Made by a program: the position numbers and the translations under genes. 64,000 nt of DNA from Pedinophyceae sp. YPF-701 (lineage: Eukaryota > Chlorophyta > Pedinophyceae). Shown here one piece after another: positions 21,137 to 33,397 of the stretch; position 1 is the first letter of the stretch, and each line of letters opens with the position of its first letter. Where the stretch lies: assembly GCA_916048055.1 (NCBI GenBank), contig CAJZHL010000030.1, positions 1,168,796 to 1,232,795 on the forward strand, given 5' to 3'. The notes beneath the pieces were generated by a model that did no database searches, was not told where the DNA came from, and worked only from the letters and a program-made list of their open reading frames with translations.

Positions 21137-23202
21137 TCACAGCACGACGCGCTCCGAGCCGCCCCCCGTCGACGTCCGGCGCCCCCCGCGCGCTGCAGGA
21201 TTCCGGGTCGCTGCGCGTCGCGCGGAGGCCTCCGCGGCCTTCTCCGCGGCCCGCGGGATGTTCTCGAAGAGGTAGTGGCTCACGCCCCACTGGTTCCCGT
21301 TGTCGTACTTGAAGAGCTCCGCGCAGGCCATGTAGAACAGCCTCCACCGCACCATCCACTTGAGGGCGTTTTCTTCTCCGTAGGTCTTCGCGAAGATGTC
21401 GAGGACGGAGCTCTGGACCTGGTCCTGGCGGCGGAGCCAGTCCTCGAGCGTCCAGGCGTAGTGCCGGCCGTTCACGCGCCAGTGCTTGGCGCAGGTCAGA
21501 TGCTGTTGGAAGTGCAGCAGGAGGTCGTGCGAGGCCATGGTGCCGCCGGAGAAGAAGTAGCGCGTCATCCAGTCGTCGGGGCCGTTGTCTTCGAAGTGGT
21601 AGTTGAAGTCCTTGTGCGTAAACATGTGCACGAAGAGCTTGCCGCCCGGACGCAGCCACTTGGAGATGCGGCCCAGCAACTCCCTGCGACGCAGCAGGCC
21701 CCGGCGCGCAGCCGTCGCGAACGGCCCCCGCGCACGCGCAGACAAACGCCCCAGCATGCGCGGCAACAGACGGCGCAGGCCGCATGTCACGAGTGACATT
21801 TCTTTCTTTCTTTAGTCATAAATATAGTCGTGATTAAATCTAATTGATTATATCTAATTGAATAAATATGGTGATAGGTTCGCACCTGTAGTTCTTCATG
21901 TGCTCGAACATCTCGACCGACACGACGCGGTCGTACCCGCCGTCGCTCGCGGGCGGCTCGAAGTGCGTCACGTCGTCCGTGATGATCTTCACGTTCGTCA
22001 GTCCCCTCTCAATTGCGCGCCCCTCAATGAACTCCCGCTGCGTGCGCGAGTTGCTCACCGCCGTGATCGTCGCGGACGGGAAGCTCTCCGCCATGAAGAG
22101 CGTCAGCGAGCCCCACCCGCACCCGAGCTCCAGGATGTCCATTCCGTTCTTCAGCTCCGCGCGATCGCAACACATTTGCAGCATCGCCTCCTCGGCGATG
22201 TCGAGCTGCGTGCTCGGATCGAGCCCGGGGTAGTACCCGGACGAGTACTTCAGTTGCGGGCCGAGCACGGCCAGAAAGTACTCCGTCGGCAGCTCGTAGT
22301 GTTGCTCGTTGGCGTCGGCGGTGTTGATGGCGACCGGCAGCGACTTGAGCTCCTCAACGAACTCCTGCGCGCCCGCGGCGTCGCGTCCGGGATGTTTGGG
22401 ACTGGCGGCGCCGCGCGCGGGCTCGCGTTGGAGCGGGGCGATCGCGTATCGTGGGCTGAGGGGAGCGGTGCGCAGTGTGTGGGGCCGCTGGGGGCGTGGA
22501 GCGGGCGGGCGGCGCGGGCGGAGCGCGGGCGGGGGCGTGCCTGTTTCGCGGCGATCTGCTTGTCGACGTCGCCCCCGTGCGAGCACTCCTCGAGCCGCTT
22601 CGCCAGCAGGTACCTGGGAGCATCACAGGCGGGAATGTGGGCAATTACGCGACGGCTTGCACAGAACGCGCGCATCAGAGCATGTATGGTGCATATAGAG
22701 GCCTGGAAGGGCGGCGAAACTCCGCGAGATGCGGTGTGCTGGGCGCACGGACGGATTGACCGTGCTGGGAATAGGGGCGCCGCGGGCGCTGGTGGGGCCC
22801 CTGGTGCGGGCACGAGGGATCTGAGACGCTTCTCCGCGATGAAGCGACGACGATGACGTGCTGCACCGAGGAGAAAAACGGCGCGGCGGCGCCCGTCGCG
22901 GCCGGTGTTCACTCTAGCGTGTGACCACGGCCGCCAGGGCGTGCGACACGCGTCCCTGGCGACCACAATCACCCCAGGGCTACCGCCGCTACACTAACAT
23001 ACACTGCCGGCGGAACGGGCCGCCGCCTCGCGGCGCGTCGCCGCCCCTGGTCCATGCGGTGTGCTGGCAGACATGAATTGGTGTATCGCGGCGCGATGTC
23101 CGGGTCGCACCTGATGCCGCGGCGCACGATGAAGTCTGGCACGACGTTCTTCTCCACCAGCTCGACGCTCTTCGCGAACACGGCATCGTATAGGGACCCC
23201 AT
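21137..23202 (-). CDS. coclaurine N-methyltransferase-like / cyclopropane-fatty-acid-synthase family enzyme
   Basis: Exons 23111-23202, 22541-22613, 21886-22364 and 21137-21683 join in phase to 396 residues. The class I SAM-binding motif is LELGCGWGS (~133-141). Family hallmarks follow in order: QHYELP...YSSGYY, AMLQMCCDRA, VISVEMFEHMKNY-like VVSVEMFEHMKNY, LRPGGKLFVH, DDWMTRYFFSGGTM and KHWRVNGRHYAWTLEDW. These match the plant coclaurine N-methyltransferase-like branch, which uses SAM to methylate amines; the related bacterial enzymes cyclopropanate phospholipid acyl chains. The real substrate cannot be told from sequence, and an alga need not make benzylisoquinoline alkaloids. The C-terminus carries a ~30-residue basic Ala/Arg extension. 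Intron 2 starts with GC, and intron 3 holds an AT-rich patch. Confidence 0.87.
22365..22540 (-). other. GC-AG intron (methyltransferase gene, intron 2)
   Basis: Donor AAACAG|GCACGC, acceptor GCGCAG|GAGTTC, phase 0. The join gives QIAAKQ-EFVEELKSLPVAI, continuous with the family; no GT donor nearby keeps the frame. Confidence 0.82.
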
Positions 23203-23986
23203 ACTGGCTCCACCTCTCCAGGCAGGGCGGCGCCGTGCGTCTCGCTGCCCCGTCGTCACGCGCCCGGCCGCCTCTCGAGGACAGAAACAGACCCTCAGCG
23301 CGGCCCGCGGCCGCCCGCGCCACCAATGCCGCCCGGGAGCGCGCAGGATCGCCACACGTCTGTCGGACTAGTGCTTCTACTTCTCCCGCACAGTAACCCC
23401 CCCCGACACCGCGCCGTCCACGGGGCTGCCCCCGGCAACCGGCACGCCCGGCGGCCGGCCAAGCCGTCGCGTGAGGTGCGGTGCGGTGTCGCATTCTTCG
23501 CGTCGTCAGCCATAAGGCTTTGGGACCTGAAAAGATCATTCGACCAGGCGGCGAGTCGTGCTAGCCCCCCACCGTTATCGTAGCGACAGGTTCGGCAGCG
23601 TGCGGGCAGCGAAGCGTCAGGGGCGGCGCACGCATAGCGAGCCGCCGCTAGGCACAGGCTTTCACACACGCACGCACCCACACGTCACCCGCACACAGGG
23701 GCGGAACGCGGCCGCTACGCGTGGCGCGTGGCTCGGGGAGCCCGGCGCAACCGGCGCTCGCACAGCGCGGGCGCGTGTTGCGCGTGAGGGGGAGGAGTCT
23801 CACAGCACAGGGGGCCGAGGGGTGTCGCGCTGACGTCCAGGCGCTGGCGGCGCCCGAGGCGGCGGCGCCGCGAGTCGGCATGCCGGTGGTGCGGCGGAGC
23901 CGACTCGAGAGGGCGCTGTGTCGCGGAGATCGAGAACTAGGGTCTGCAATTCCACTTTTAAGTCTCAAGTCTTTTCTTCTTCTTCT
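23203..23986. other. spacer between two - strand genes
   Basis: Lies between the 3' end of NDUFS8 and the start of the methyltransferase gene. No supported gene. A pyrimidine-rich run (TTTTCTTCTTCTTCTTCAG, ~23971-23989) overlaps the NDUFS8 stop region. Confidence 0.45.
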
Positions 23987-25235
<1,249 letters not shown>

Positions 25236-25586
25236 CCCTACAACACTCTCTCGCGCGAAGCAACCGGTCTCCGGGCGAGGACGTCGCGCAGGCGCCCTGT
25301 CTGCTCGACCAAGCCCTGCTCTCTCGCAACTCACGCAAGATTCCCCCGCAGCGCGGTGCGCACACGACCTCTCCGCGCTTGCCCGACGCACAACAGCCTG
25401 CGCTTCGCGCTCGGGAAGGCCTTGGCGGCCGGAGGCCCCGCCGGGCACGCCGCACGTCGCCCCGGACCCTGCCCGGAGTACAAGTGGCCTCGTGTCGCGG
25501 GCCTAGAGGCCGGGGCGGCGCGGCTGCGCGGCACATCCGGCCGGGGGCGTTCCACCTGGGGCTGAGGAACCGGAGGAGAGCCAACC
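25236..25586. promoter_or_regulatory. shared upstream region of NDUFS8 (-) and PPM1G-like (+)
   Basis: Only 351 bp separates the two start codons, so both promoters must fit here or overlap the 5' ends. No clear TATA box or repeated element was seen. Confidence 0.45.
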
Positions 25587-28087
25587 ATGGGGGCGTATCT
25601 CTCGCAGCCGGTCACGGAGAAGGAGAGTGGGAACCGAAGGGATGCGCGCTTCGACGGAGGATACTCGGCCATGCAAGGCGAGACCGCCCGCCCAGGCGCC
25701 CGAGCACCAAAAATCCCGCCGAGCGATCCGCGCCGGCCGGCGTCGACGCTCCGGCCCGCGACGCACGCGGCCACTTGCAGCCTGCCCCACCAGCGCGCTC
25801 GCGCCGGGGGCGCCTGGAGCCGGCGTTCCGCGGCGCTCGCGCCCCCACGGCCCGCCTCTCATCGCCTCGGCCTCCTCCCGTTCACCCCCCCCTCCTCTCC
25901 CCACCCGCTGCGATCCTGACCGCCCCTAACCGAAAAGCTGGGGCCGCAGCCCTCCACTGCGCCCTGCCCTACTCGCCCTGAGTAGGAGCGATCCCGAGCC
26001 CCGCCCCGCGCAGCCGCCCCGCCGCACCGCACGCTGCGCGCCGGCGCGCTCGCGCCCCCGGCGCGGCGGCTGCGCTCGTTGCCTGCAGTGCCAGCGAAAC
26101 ACGAGAGGCGCGCTCGTACGGCCTCCGCCGCGCCGCGCCCGGGCGCCCGCACCGGTCCTCGCACGACCGCCCTTCCCGATCCGCGCGCGAACGTCCAGAC
26201 CGGGCCCCCAGCGCCGCGTGAGGCCGCACAGGCGCTTTGCCTGCCCACCTGCCGCGCCGCGCGCTGCGGGCCCGTGCGGGGCCGCAGCGGCCCCCCAGCC
26301 GCTGTACGTAGGTAGAGGACATCGAACCACCCCGGCCGCGCCCGTTTCTCGCCCCTCGTGGCCGGGCTCGCCCAGCCCGCGCCTGGCCCGGTGCCCTCGC
26401 ACCTCCGCCGCCGCCACGCCGCGCATGCGGGCGCTTCCGCGGCGCCCGCGCTGCAACCCGGACCCTCTAGATCCCGGCCACCGTTCACGCGCGCCCGCAC
26501 TCCGCGTCCGCCTCCGTGCGGCTCGGATTCGGGCCATTGCGCTCGATCTGCGCCGTTCAGCACCTTGGCAACCCCTCCGCGCCGCGCCGCGCGCGTCCCC
26601 GCGCGCCCCCTCGCTCCGCATCGACCGCGCGCCCCCTCGCGGCCCCCCCCGCGCCGCCTCGCGGCCGCAGGCCGCCTCCACCGCCCCCCGCGCGCCCGCT
26701 CCCCCACCGCCGACCCCTCCGCCTCCCCGCGCCGCCCTCCGCAGGCTGGCGAACCAACATGGAGGACCAGCACCTCCTCGAGCTCAACATCGACGACCGC
26801 GGGACGGCCGTGTTCGGCGTCTTCGACGGCCACGGCGGCCAGGAAGTAGCACATTTCGTGGAGCGACACCTGGTGGAGGAGCTGCGGGCGACGCCGGGGT
26901 ACGGGAAGGGGGAGTTCGACGCGGCGCTGAGGGACGCGTTCGTGCGGCTGGACCAGCGGATGTGCACGCGCGAGGGCTGCAAGGAATTAATGACCTACAG
27001 GTGCGTGTGTGTGTGTGTGTGTGTGTGGGTGTGCAGCCTGCGGTGCTGCGCGTGCGGTGTTGGGCGCGCGCGCGCGGCGGGGGTCGCCTGGGACGGCGTC
27101 GGCGGCACGGGGGGTGTTTTTGGCGAGTCAGACAGAGACGGTGGTGTCAGTGTGTGTGTGGTTGAGGGTGTGTGCAGGGCCAAGGAGGACTCGGAGACGG
27201 AGGGGTCCGGGGGCGGGCCGCGCGAGAACCAGCTGATGGCGCTGATCAAGCAGCAGCTGGGCGCGAAGAGGGCGGCGGGGGGGGAGGACCAGGACGGCGA
27301 CGGGAAGTACGTCATCACCCTGGGGCAGGGCGGGCAGGGGGGGCTGCAGCTGACGGCGGTGCGGGACCTGGGGGAGGGCGCGGGGGGCATGGACGACGAC
27401 GACGACGACGAGCGCGGCACGGACGTGACGCTCGAGGCGCCCGGCGGCGGCGGCGGCGGCGGCGGGGGGGACATGGACCTGGGGGGCGGGCGGTTCGTGG
27501 GCATGACGGACCCGGACGACGGGCCGCCGGGGGAGGTCGAGCCGCCGAGCGCGGCGGGGTGCACGGCGGTCGTGGCCATGGTCACGCCCGAGAACGTGCT
27601 CTACGTCGCCAACGCGGGCGACTCCCGGGCGGTGCTGTCGCGCAACGGCGTCGCCGTGGCGCTCTCGGTCGACCACAAGCCGGACGACGAGGAGGAGCAC
27701 AGCCGCATCATCGCGGCGGGCGGCGGCGTCATCGACGGCCGCGTCAACGGAAGCCTCAACCTCTCGCGCGCGATCGGGGATCTGGAGTACAAGCGCAACC
27801 GCCGGCTGCCCGCGGACAAGCAGATCGTGACCGCGGTGCCGGACATCCGCCGCGAGCAGCTCACGGCGCAGGACGAGTTCATCATCGTGGCATGCGACGG
27901 CATCTGGGACATTCTGGAGAACCAGGATGCTGTGGACTTCGTGCGGGAGCGCCTGCAGCGCGGAGTGGACACGGAGACGATCTGCAAGGAGATGTGCGAC
28001 CGCTGCCTCGCGCCGGACACGCAGGGGACGGGCAAGGGCTGCGACAACATGACGGTGGTCGTCGTCAAGCTCAATATCAAGACCTGA
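25587..28087 (+). CDS. PPM1G: PPM1G-like protein phosphatase 2C
   Basis: Exons 25587-25677, 26745-27000 and 27178-28087 join in phase to 418 residues. The N-terminus MGAYLSQPVTEK keeps the MGAYLSQP signature and the Gly-2 of PPM1G/plant PP2C proteins (myristoylation is possible). Metal and catalytic motifs are complete: GWRTNMEDQH (E37/D38), FDGHGG (~57-62), NAGDSRAVLS, DGRVNGSLNLSRAIGD, ACDGIWD and GCDNMTVVVV. A Gly/Asp-rich acidic insertion (including a poly-Asp and a poly-Gly run) sits between the first catalytic block and TAVVAMV, the same place as the acidic insertion of animal PPM1G. The family removes phosphate from Ser/Thr using Mn/Mg; PPM1G works on nuclear splicing and histone substrates, which is inference here. 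Intron 1 is GC-AG and unusually long (1067 nt); intron 2 begins with a (GT)n run. Confidence 0.9.
25678..26744 (+). other. GC-AG intron (PPM1G-like gene, intron 1), 1067 nt
   Basis: Donor ATGCAAG|GCGAGA, acceptor CTCCGCAG|GCTGG, phase 1. The join SAMQ-GWRTNMED reproduces the conserved SMQGWR-x-MEDAH block, fixing both sites. The intron is C-rich with no gene inside. Confidence 0.92.
27001..27029 (+). repeat. GT microsatellite at a donor site
   Basis: Run of GT dinucleotides directly after donor CAG|GTGCGT of PPM1G-like intron 2; the rest of that intron is also GT-rich. Confidence 0.7.
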
Positions 28088-28712
28088 GTCGAGGGGGGCG
28101 TTCAAGCGGCCTGGCGGCGCGCCCGCGCGCGGAACGGACGGGGCGTCCTGCCGCCCGCGAACCCACCCACGTGGCCGGGCGTGATGCTGCACACCGCGAT
28201 CCGACCGGCGACGCTCCCACCGCCCGCATGGGTGGCCGGACGCCTCTGCTGCACACACGGCACCTTCCCTTGCCCCCCTAGCCTCCCCCCCCCCTGCATT
28301 TCAAAACCCCACCCCCCGGACTCCCCCCATGTCCAGCAGCCCAAAGTTCGAGAGGCACGCGCGCTCTTCCGCGCGTGCGCTATCCCACCTACACTGACGC
28401 GGCCTACCGACGTCCTTGCGCCATTGCAATACTCCAGCGACGCGTCAAGCTGCTACCTAGGACCCGCATGCGACAGCCTCGGGGCTGCGCGGCGCCCCGG
28501 CCAGCCAGCCGCACGCACACACACACAGCGAGCGCCTTGCGCGCCCGGGAGGGCCGCGCTCGGCGCCGGCGTGGATCTGGGCGGACGCGACGCGCAGGCA
28601 TGCGGCGCGACTCTTGTGAGTAAAGTTCTTGCAGCCCGGTCCTACGTGCGCCGACTGCTGCTTATACAAGCGCGCGAGTCTCGCCTGCCGTGCCATTTCG
28701 GTCGCTCGAGCG

Positions 28713-28794
28713 TCCTCGCGGCAAGCGTGCTTGTAGGTCAGCGAAGAACTAGCGAAGAACTGTCCTCGCGGCGAGGGTGCTTGTTGGTCAGCGA
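28713..28794 (+). repeat. dispersed repeat B, copies 2 and 3 (direct, 50-bp spacing)
   Basis: Copies at 28713-28744 and 28763-28794, both TCCTCGCGG...GTGCTTG...GGTCAGCGA; GCGAAGAACT and a shorter relative follow them. The inverted copy is at 20968-20999. Confidence 0.8.
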
Positions 28795-28861
28795 AGTAAC
28801 TAACCCCCGACGTCTGTTGCTGCCACTTGCTCATCCTGCGTGCGGGTACTCCGCCACGTCG

Positions 28862-28938
28862 CTGCTCTCGGCCACCCCTCTCCTTGGTCACTGTGACCTC
28901 TAGTTTGACGTTTCACGCTTGTCAGGCTGATTGTCCAG
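28862..28938 (+). repeat. dispersed repeat A, copy 2
   Basis: Matches the reverse complement of 10803-10878 over ~76 bp; lies 67 bp after the last repeat B copy. Confidence 0.8.
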
Positions 28939-29409
28939 TACAAACACACGTCGCATGAGCTGGGGTGCCCCAACGGCGGCGTCGCCGCTCTCGGGCGCCT
29001 CTTTGCGTCGTTTCATTTGCCCTCGCGCGAGGGTAGGCACGTGTCCCCTGCTGCGCCTCCCTCATGTCTGAGACCGTCGCGGTGCTTCAGGTGTTGTACC
29101 TGACAGCATGTTTGGGGTTGGGAGAGGGGGGCTGGTGTCTCCTTTGCGCCGGCTGCCCGGCCGCGGTGTCAAGCTGGCCGCGGTGTCGCGTGTGCGCGAG
29201 GCGTGGCCCGTGAGACGGCCTAGTGATCGATTCCTGCGAGTTTCAAGCAACCTGTGTTTGTATTTGTGTATCAGAGGCTATCCTTTGCCGTGCAAGGAGT
29301 CGTACGACCTCTGGCTGCGCTGGCTCGCGCCAGCAGATGAGGACGCGTGTTCGGGACGCACTGGAACGGCGGAGCGCGGCCGTCCCGACCGTCCGTGGCG
29401 CATAGAGGA

Positions 29410-32400
29410 ATGTCTGCAATTCAGCGCATCAAGCGCGCCCGGCACGGAGGCGATTCGCAGGAGGACGTGCGCGCACGTGGGACGGAGAGTCATGTGCGAC
29501 CTGATGCGGCGGACGCGCGGGAGTTTTCGGCCCGACCCGCGGCAGGCGGGAGGAAACAAGTTGCAGCGAGACTAGGCGTGGACGGTGCAGAGGTCCGCGG
29601 GCCTGGCCCCGGGGCCGCCGAGGCTCGAGCTTGCGACGTTGGCACCGTGCCGCCGCCGCGGCGCGACGGGGGCGGGTTTTCGCTGATCAACCGCATCAAG
29701 CAGCAGCGCGGCAATGGAGCGTCCGTCCCGCCGCGACACGCCGGCGTGGACACGCAGGAGCCGGGAGACCAAAGAGGCTCGTCTGAGGATCACAGATTCT
29801 TGCCAAAGGGCCTCGTCGCAGCGGCGCTCGTGCCCGACCAAGCACCTCCCAGCGCCCCTCGGCACCCACCCTCCGGGCCCGCCAGCGTCGCCAAGACAGA
29901 GCGGCCGGACGACTGGTTCCAGCAAACCGTCCTCGCTGGGCTGAAGTACCGCGGGAAGCGTCTGAACGTTCCAGCAGCCCCCGCAGGCGACAACGACGTG
30001 ACTCGTCATACGCCTGCACCTCCACGCGGCACGGACGACCTCCCGAGGTGCGCGGCGCCGAATCCAGCCACGCGGTCGCGTCCGGCACCTCCAGCCCGCT
30101 CGCGTCGCCTGATTTCTTGGCATCTTCCGCGCGTCGCAGGGGCCTGGACATTGCGCAAGTGAGCAGCGAGGTCGTTGTGCGGCCCGAGCACGGTGCGCGC
30201 CGGCGCCCGCGCGAGAGCCCCGGCAGCGACCTCGAGAGCGACGAGCCCGGCAGCGACGCGGACAGCGACCACGACGGCGCAGCGCTCGCGCCGCCCTCGC
30301 CGCTTGCGGGCCTTGTGGCGACGTCCGACACGGCCGACGTGACGCTGCACGGCCCCGAGGGCCGCTCGGTCAACGCGGGCGACGTGCTGTACGACCTCCC
30401 GCCGGCGGTGGCCAAGCACGCACGCCCCTACCAACTCACAGGTGCGCTTTGCTTGACTTGAATAGTAAATAGTAAATAGTAAATGCGTCCTCCTTCTTTC
30501 TAGACTAGATGTGCGCACCGTGTACGTCGCGTGGTCTCCTGCGGGCGCCCCACCGCCGGCATTGCAGGGTCGCGGCCGCACCGTGCACTAGCTAGCGAGG
30601 TAGAGGTCGTCGTCGAAGTGAATTGATCGACAAATCGTATGTGTCGATTCGCAGGGATTCGGTGGATGTTGGAGCGCGCGTCGGCGGACGAGGGGGGCAT
30701 CCTCGCGGATGACATGGGCCTGGGCAAGACCCTCCAGGCCGTCGCGTTCCTCTCCGCGGTCATCGCGCACCAGCGGAAGGTCCGCGAGCTGTCGTGCTCG
30801 CCGGCGGCGCTGGCGTCGCAGTCGCAGGACCCCGCGGTGCCCGTGAACCCCGACGCGGCGCTCGCGCTCGTCGTCGCGCCGGCGGGCACGCTCGGGAACT
30901 GGGCGGCGGAGGTCAACACGTGGGGCGGGGGTCTGACGTGCGCAGTCGCGCAGGGTGCGGACGCGGCGCTCGCGGTGTCGCGGGCGGCGTCGGGGGGCGC
31001 CGACGTGCTGCTCATCGGGCCCGAGGGCTTCCGCTCCGGCCTCGGCGGCGTCGCGACGGTCCCGTGGCGCGTCTGCGTCGTCGACGAGGTCCACAGAATC
31101 CGCAACCCGAAATCGCAACTCCACGTTGCGCTCCAGAAGGTGCTCACGCCGCTCCGGTTCGGTCTGACCGGCACGCTCATGCCGAACAAGTACCGCGACC
31201 TCTTCCTCGTCGTCTCCTGGGCCGTCCCGAACAAGCTCGGGCCCTGGAAAGCCTTTAACAAGAACTTCGCAAAAGTGCTCAGAGCCGGGGAGGACGCGCG
31301 GTCGACGCGGGCGCAGCGCGAGGCCGCGCAGGCCGCGCAGCACCGCCTCGTCGCGCTGCTCGCGACGTGCGTCCTGCAGCGCACCAAGGCCGGCGTGCTG
31401 CCCTCGGAGCTGCCGCGGAAGACCGAGCACGTCGTCTTCTGCGAACTCACGCCGCTGCAGCAGCGGGCGTACGCGCGGGTCCTCGCGTCGCGCGACGTCC
31501 AGCTCGTGCTCGCCGCGCACGGCGCGCGCGGCCGCCAGCCGCCCGGAGAGTTAGATACCCCGAAACCGTGGACCGTGGAACAAGGATTCGTGTTCTGGCC
31601 GCTATACCACATGTGCGAGTGCGGGTGGGAGCCGGGGGGCGGCGGGGACGTCGGGTGCGGCGGCGCGTTCCACTCGTGGCCGCCGGGGCACGAGCACGTG
31701 CTCCCCAGCGACCCCCCTGGGTGTCCGGGGTGTATGACGCTGCCGTTGGTGAATCTCTTGGGCCGGATTGCCAACCACGCGGGGCTCGTGAAGGCGCGGC
31801 CTGCGCAGCAGGAGCCGTGGGCGGCGGAGCGGGACCGCACGGTCGCGGCGTGGGTGTACGGGGAGGACGCGGAGGCGGCGGGGGGGGTTGACGAGGACGT
31901 GGGCGCTGGGCGGTGGCTGGCGGGCGGCGAGAGGATGTGCGGGAAGCTGCCGGCGCTGATGGCGCTGCTGCGGCACTTCCACGAGGGCGGGCACCGCTGC
32001 CTGCTGTTCTCGCAGTCCACGCGCGTGCTCGATCTGCTGCAGGTAAAGTCCACGAACACTTTTTATATTAAATAAACATGCTCGAACTACAACTATGATT
32101 TCTCGACTCAGATGCACTTGCGAAGAGCGACGACGCACGCCGCGCGCGCGTCGTCGTCGGTGCAGGCGGTTGTGGAGGTCGAGGGTTGGGCGCACCGTCG
32201 TCTCGACGGCAAGACACCCCCCCGCGCGCGCAAGCAGCTCGCAGACGAGTTCAACCACAGCGAGGCCATCTTCCTCATGCTGGTCAGCACCGGGGCCGGC
32301 GGCGAGGTACGCGCAGCGCCCACGCACCGGCAGTGCACGAGCTATTACCCCCCCCTCAGCAGCTTGAATGCGGCACTGCGCTGCTCGCGGGCCCTCTCCA

Positions 32401-33144
32401 GGTTGCCGCCCGTGTCTGCTGTCTGCTCGCGCTGCAACGCACGTGCTCCGCACTCAGGCGCGGTCAGGTGCCCACCGGCCCCCCTGCGCGCTGCACTGCA
32501 ACTGTCACTGCAGGGTTTGAATTTGATCGGGGCGGACCGCGTCGTGGTGTTCGACCCGTCGTGGAACCCCGCGGCGGACGCGCAGGCCTTCGACCGCGCG
32601 TTCCGGATCGGGCAGCAACGCGACGTGCAGGTGTTCCGCCTCGTGGCACGCGGCACTGTAGAGGAGGCGCGGTACGCCAGGCAGGCAGGTGCCCCTGCGC
32701 TGCGCGCTGCGCGCCGCACTCGCGACCCTCTGCGCTGTCAGCGGCGCGTGGAGCGGGGGTCGCTGTAGGCCGCGTGGTTGCGTTGCGTATTGCGCGGTTC
32801 CTTCTTCTTCGCCGCGAGCGCGCAGCGGCTCGTTCATCTGCGCGCGCGTGGCTTCGTGGACGCAGATATCCAAGTCGAGGCACGCGGCGATCGCGATGCC
32901 CGGCGCCGGCCCCGCCGGCCAGGGCGGCGAGTACGCGCCCGCGGGGCTGTTCGCGGGGCAGGCGCCCGAGGAGCGCTTCGACGCGACGGACAAGGGCGAT
33001 CTGTACGGCTTGGCCTCGCTGCTCAGGGAGGCGCGCGACCGGGCGTGGGAGGGCATCAGGGGGGGTGTGTTGCGCCACGCGGAGCAGGCGGGCGAGGGGG
33101 CGCTGCAAGTGACGGGCGCGGGGTGGACGCAGCGGAAGACGTAG
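29410..33144 (+). CDS. ERCC6L2: SNF2-family DNA-dependent ATPase, ERCC6L2-like
   Basis: Exons 29410-30047, 30140-30441, 30655-32042, 32166-32306, 32514-32684 and 32866-33144 join in phase to 972 residues. The N-terminal ~300 residues are disordered with two short repeats ([26 protein letters not shown]) and an acidic Ser/Asp patch. The helicase core starts at [12 protein letters not shown]; Walker A is DDMGLGKT (~332-339), the DEVH box is [12 protein letters not shown] (~455), and LTGTLMPN is motif III. Lobe 2 has [27 protein letters not shown] and [13 protein letters not shown] (motifs V and VI). After it, [12 protein letters not shown]...[16 protein letters not shown] matches the post-helicase segment of ERCC6L2 (YLRQIYKQQ...GELFGIHNLF). 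ERCC6L2 acts in repair of DNA breaks and transcription-linked damage. A Cys/His-rich insertion (HMCECGW ... CPGC) in lobe 1-2 linker may bind metal. Intron 5 starts with GC. Confidence 0.85.
32685..32865 (+). other. GC-AG intron (ERCC6L2-like gene, intron 5)
   Basis: Donor AGGCAG|GCAGGT, acceptor GACGCAG|ATATCC, phase 0. The join [12 protein letters not shown] matches the Q-I-x-K of ERCC6L2. The nearby GT (GCAG|GTGCCC, 4 nt later) would put the next exon out of frame. Confidence 0.7.
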
Positions 33145-33397
33145 CGTGCGGCCGGGGGGAGAGGAGCACGCGTGGTGTGATGTGGAGCCGGCTAACATTG
33201 AGAGGCACGTGTGGTTGTCCCAAATACGCCAAATGCGCCACCTGGCAACGAGGTCTCTGGCCAGGATTCGAGGGGCGAGGCAGCTCAGCGGAGCGCCGGG
33301 TCACAGGGGCGAGTCTGGTGCTGGCGGCGGCGTCGCGTTCTCTCGTCCCTGGTGCCAGCACTGTCGTTGACAAAAACACTCGAGTTTTGCTATCTAT
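33145..33397. other. convergent spacer, SNF2 gene to kinesin gene
   Basis: 253 bp between the two stop codons; no feature seen. Confidence 0.4.

Larger units (their letters stand above)
28088..29409. other. intergenic region with repeats A and B
   Basis: No supported gene between the PPM1G-like stop and the ERCC6L2-like start. It holds two direct copies of repeat B and one of repeat A in a row (28713-28938). The last ~350 bp should be promoter and 5' UTR of the SNF2 gene. Confidence 0.5.

Noticed and set aside
21840-21880. Continuing the methyltransferase exon into CEPITIFIQLDIIN and a stop
   Set aside because: This is intron sequence after a GTGCGA donor; the exon at 21137-21683 continues the enzyme in phase.
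28181-28903. ORF of 240 aa (+) between the phosphatase and SNF2 genes
   Set aside because: It crosses repeats A and B and has no protein-like composition.
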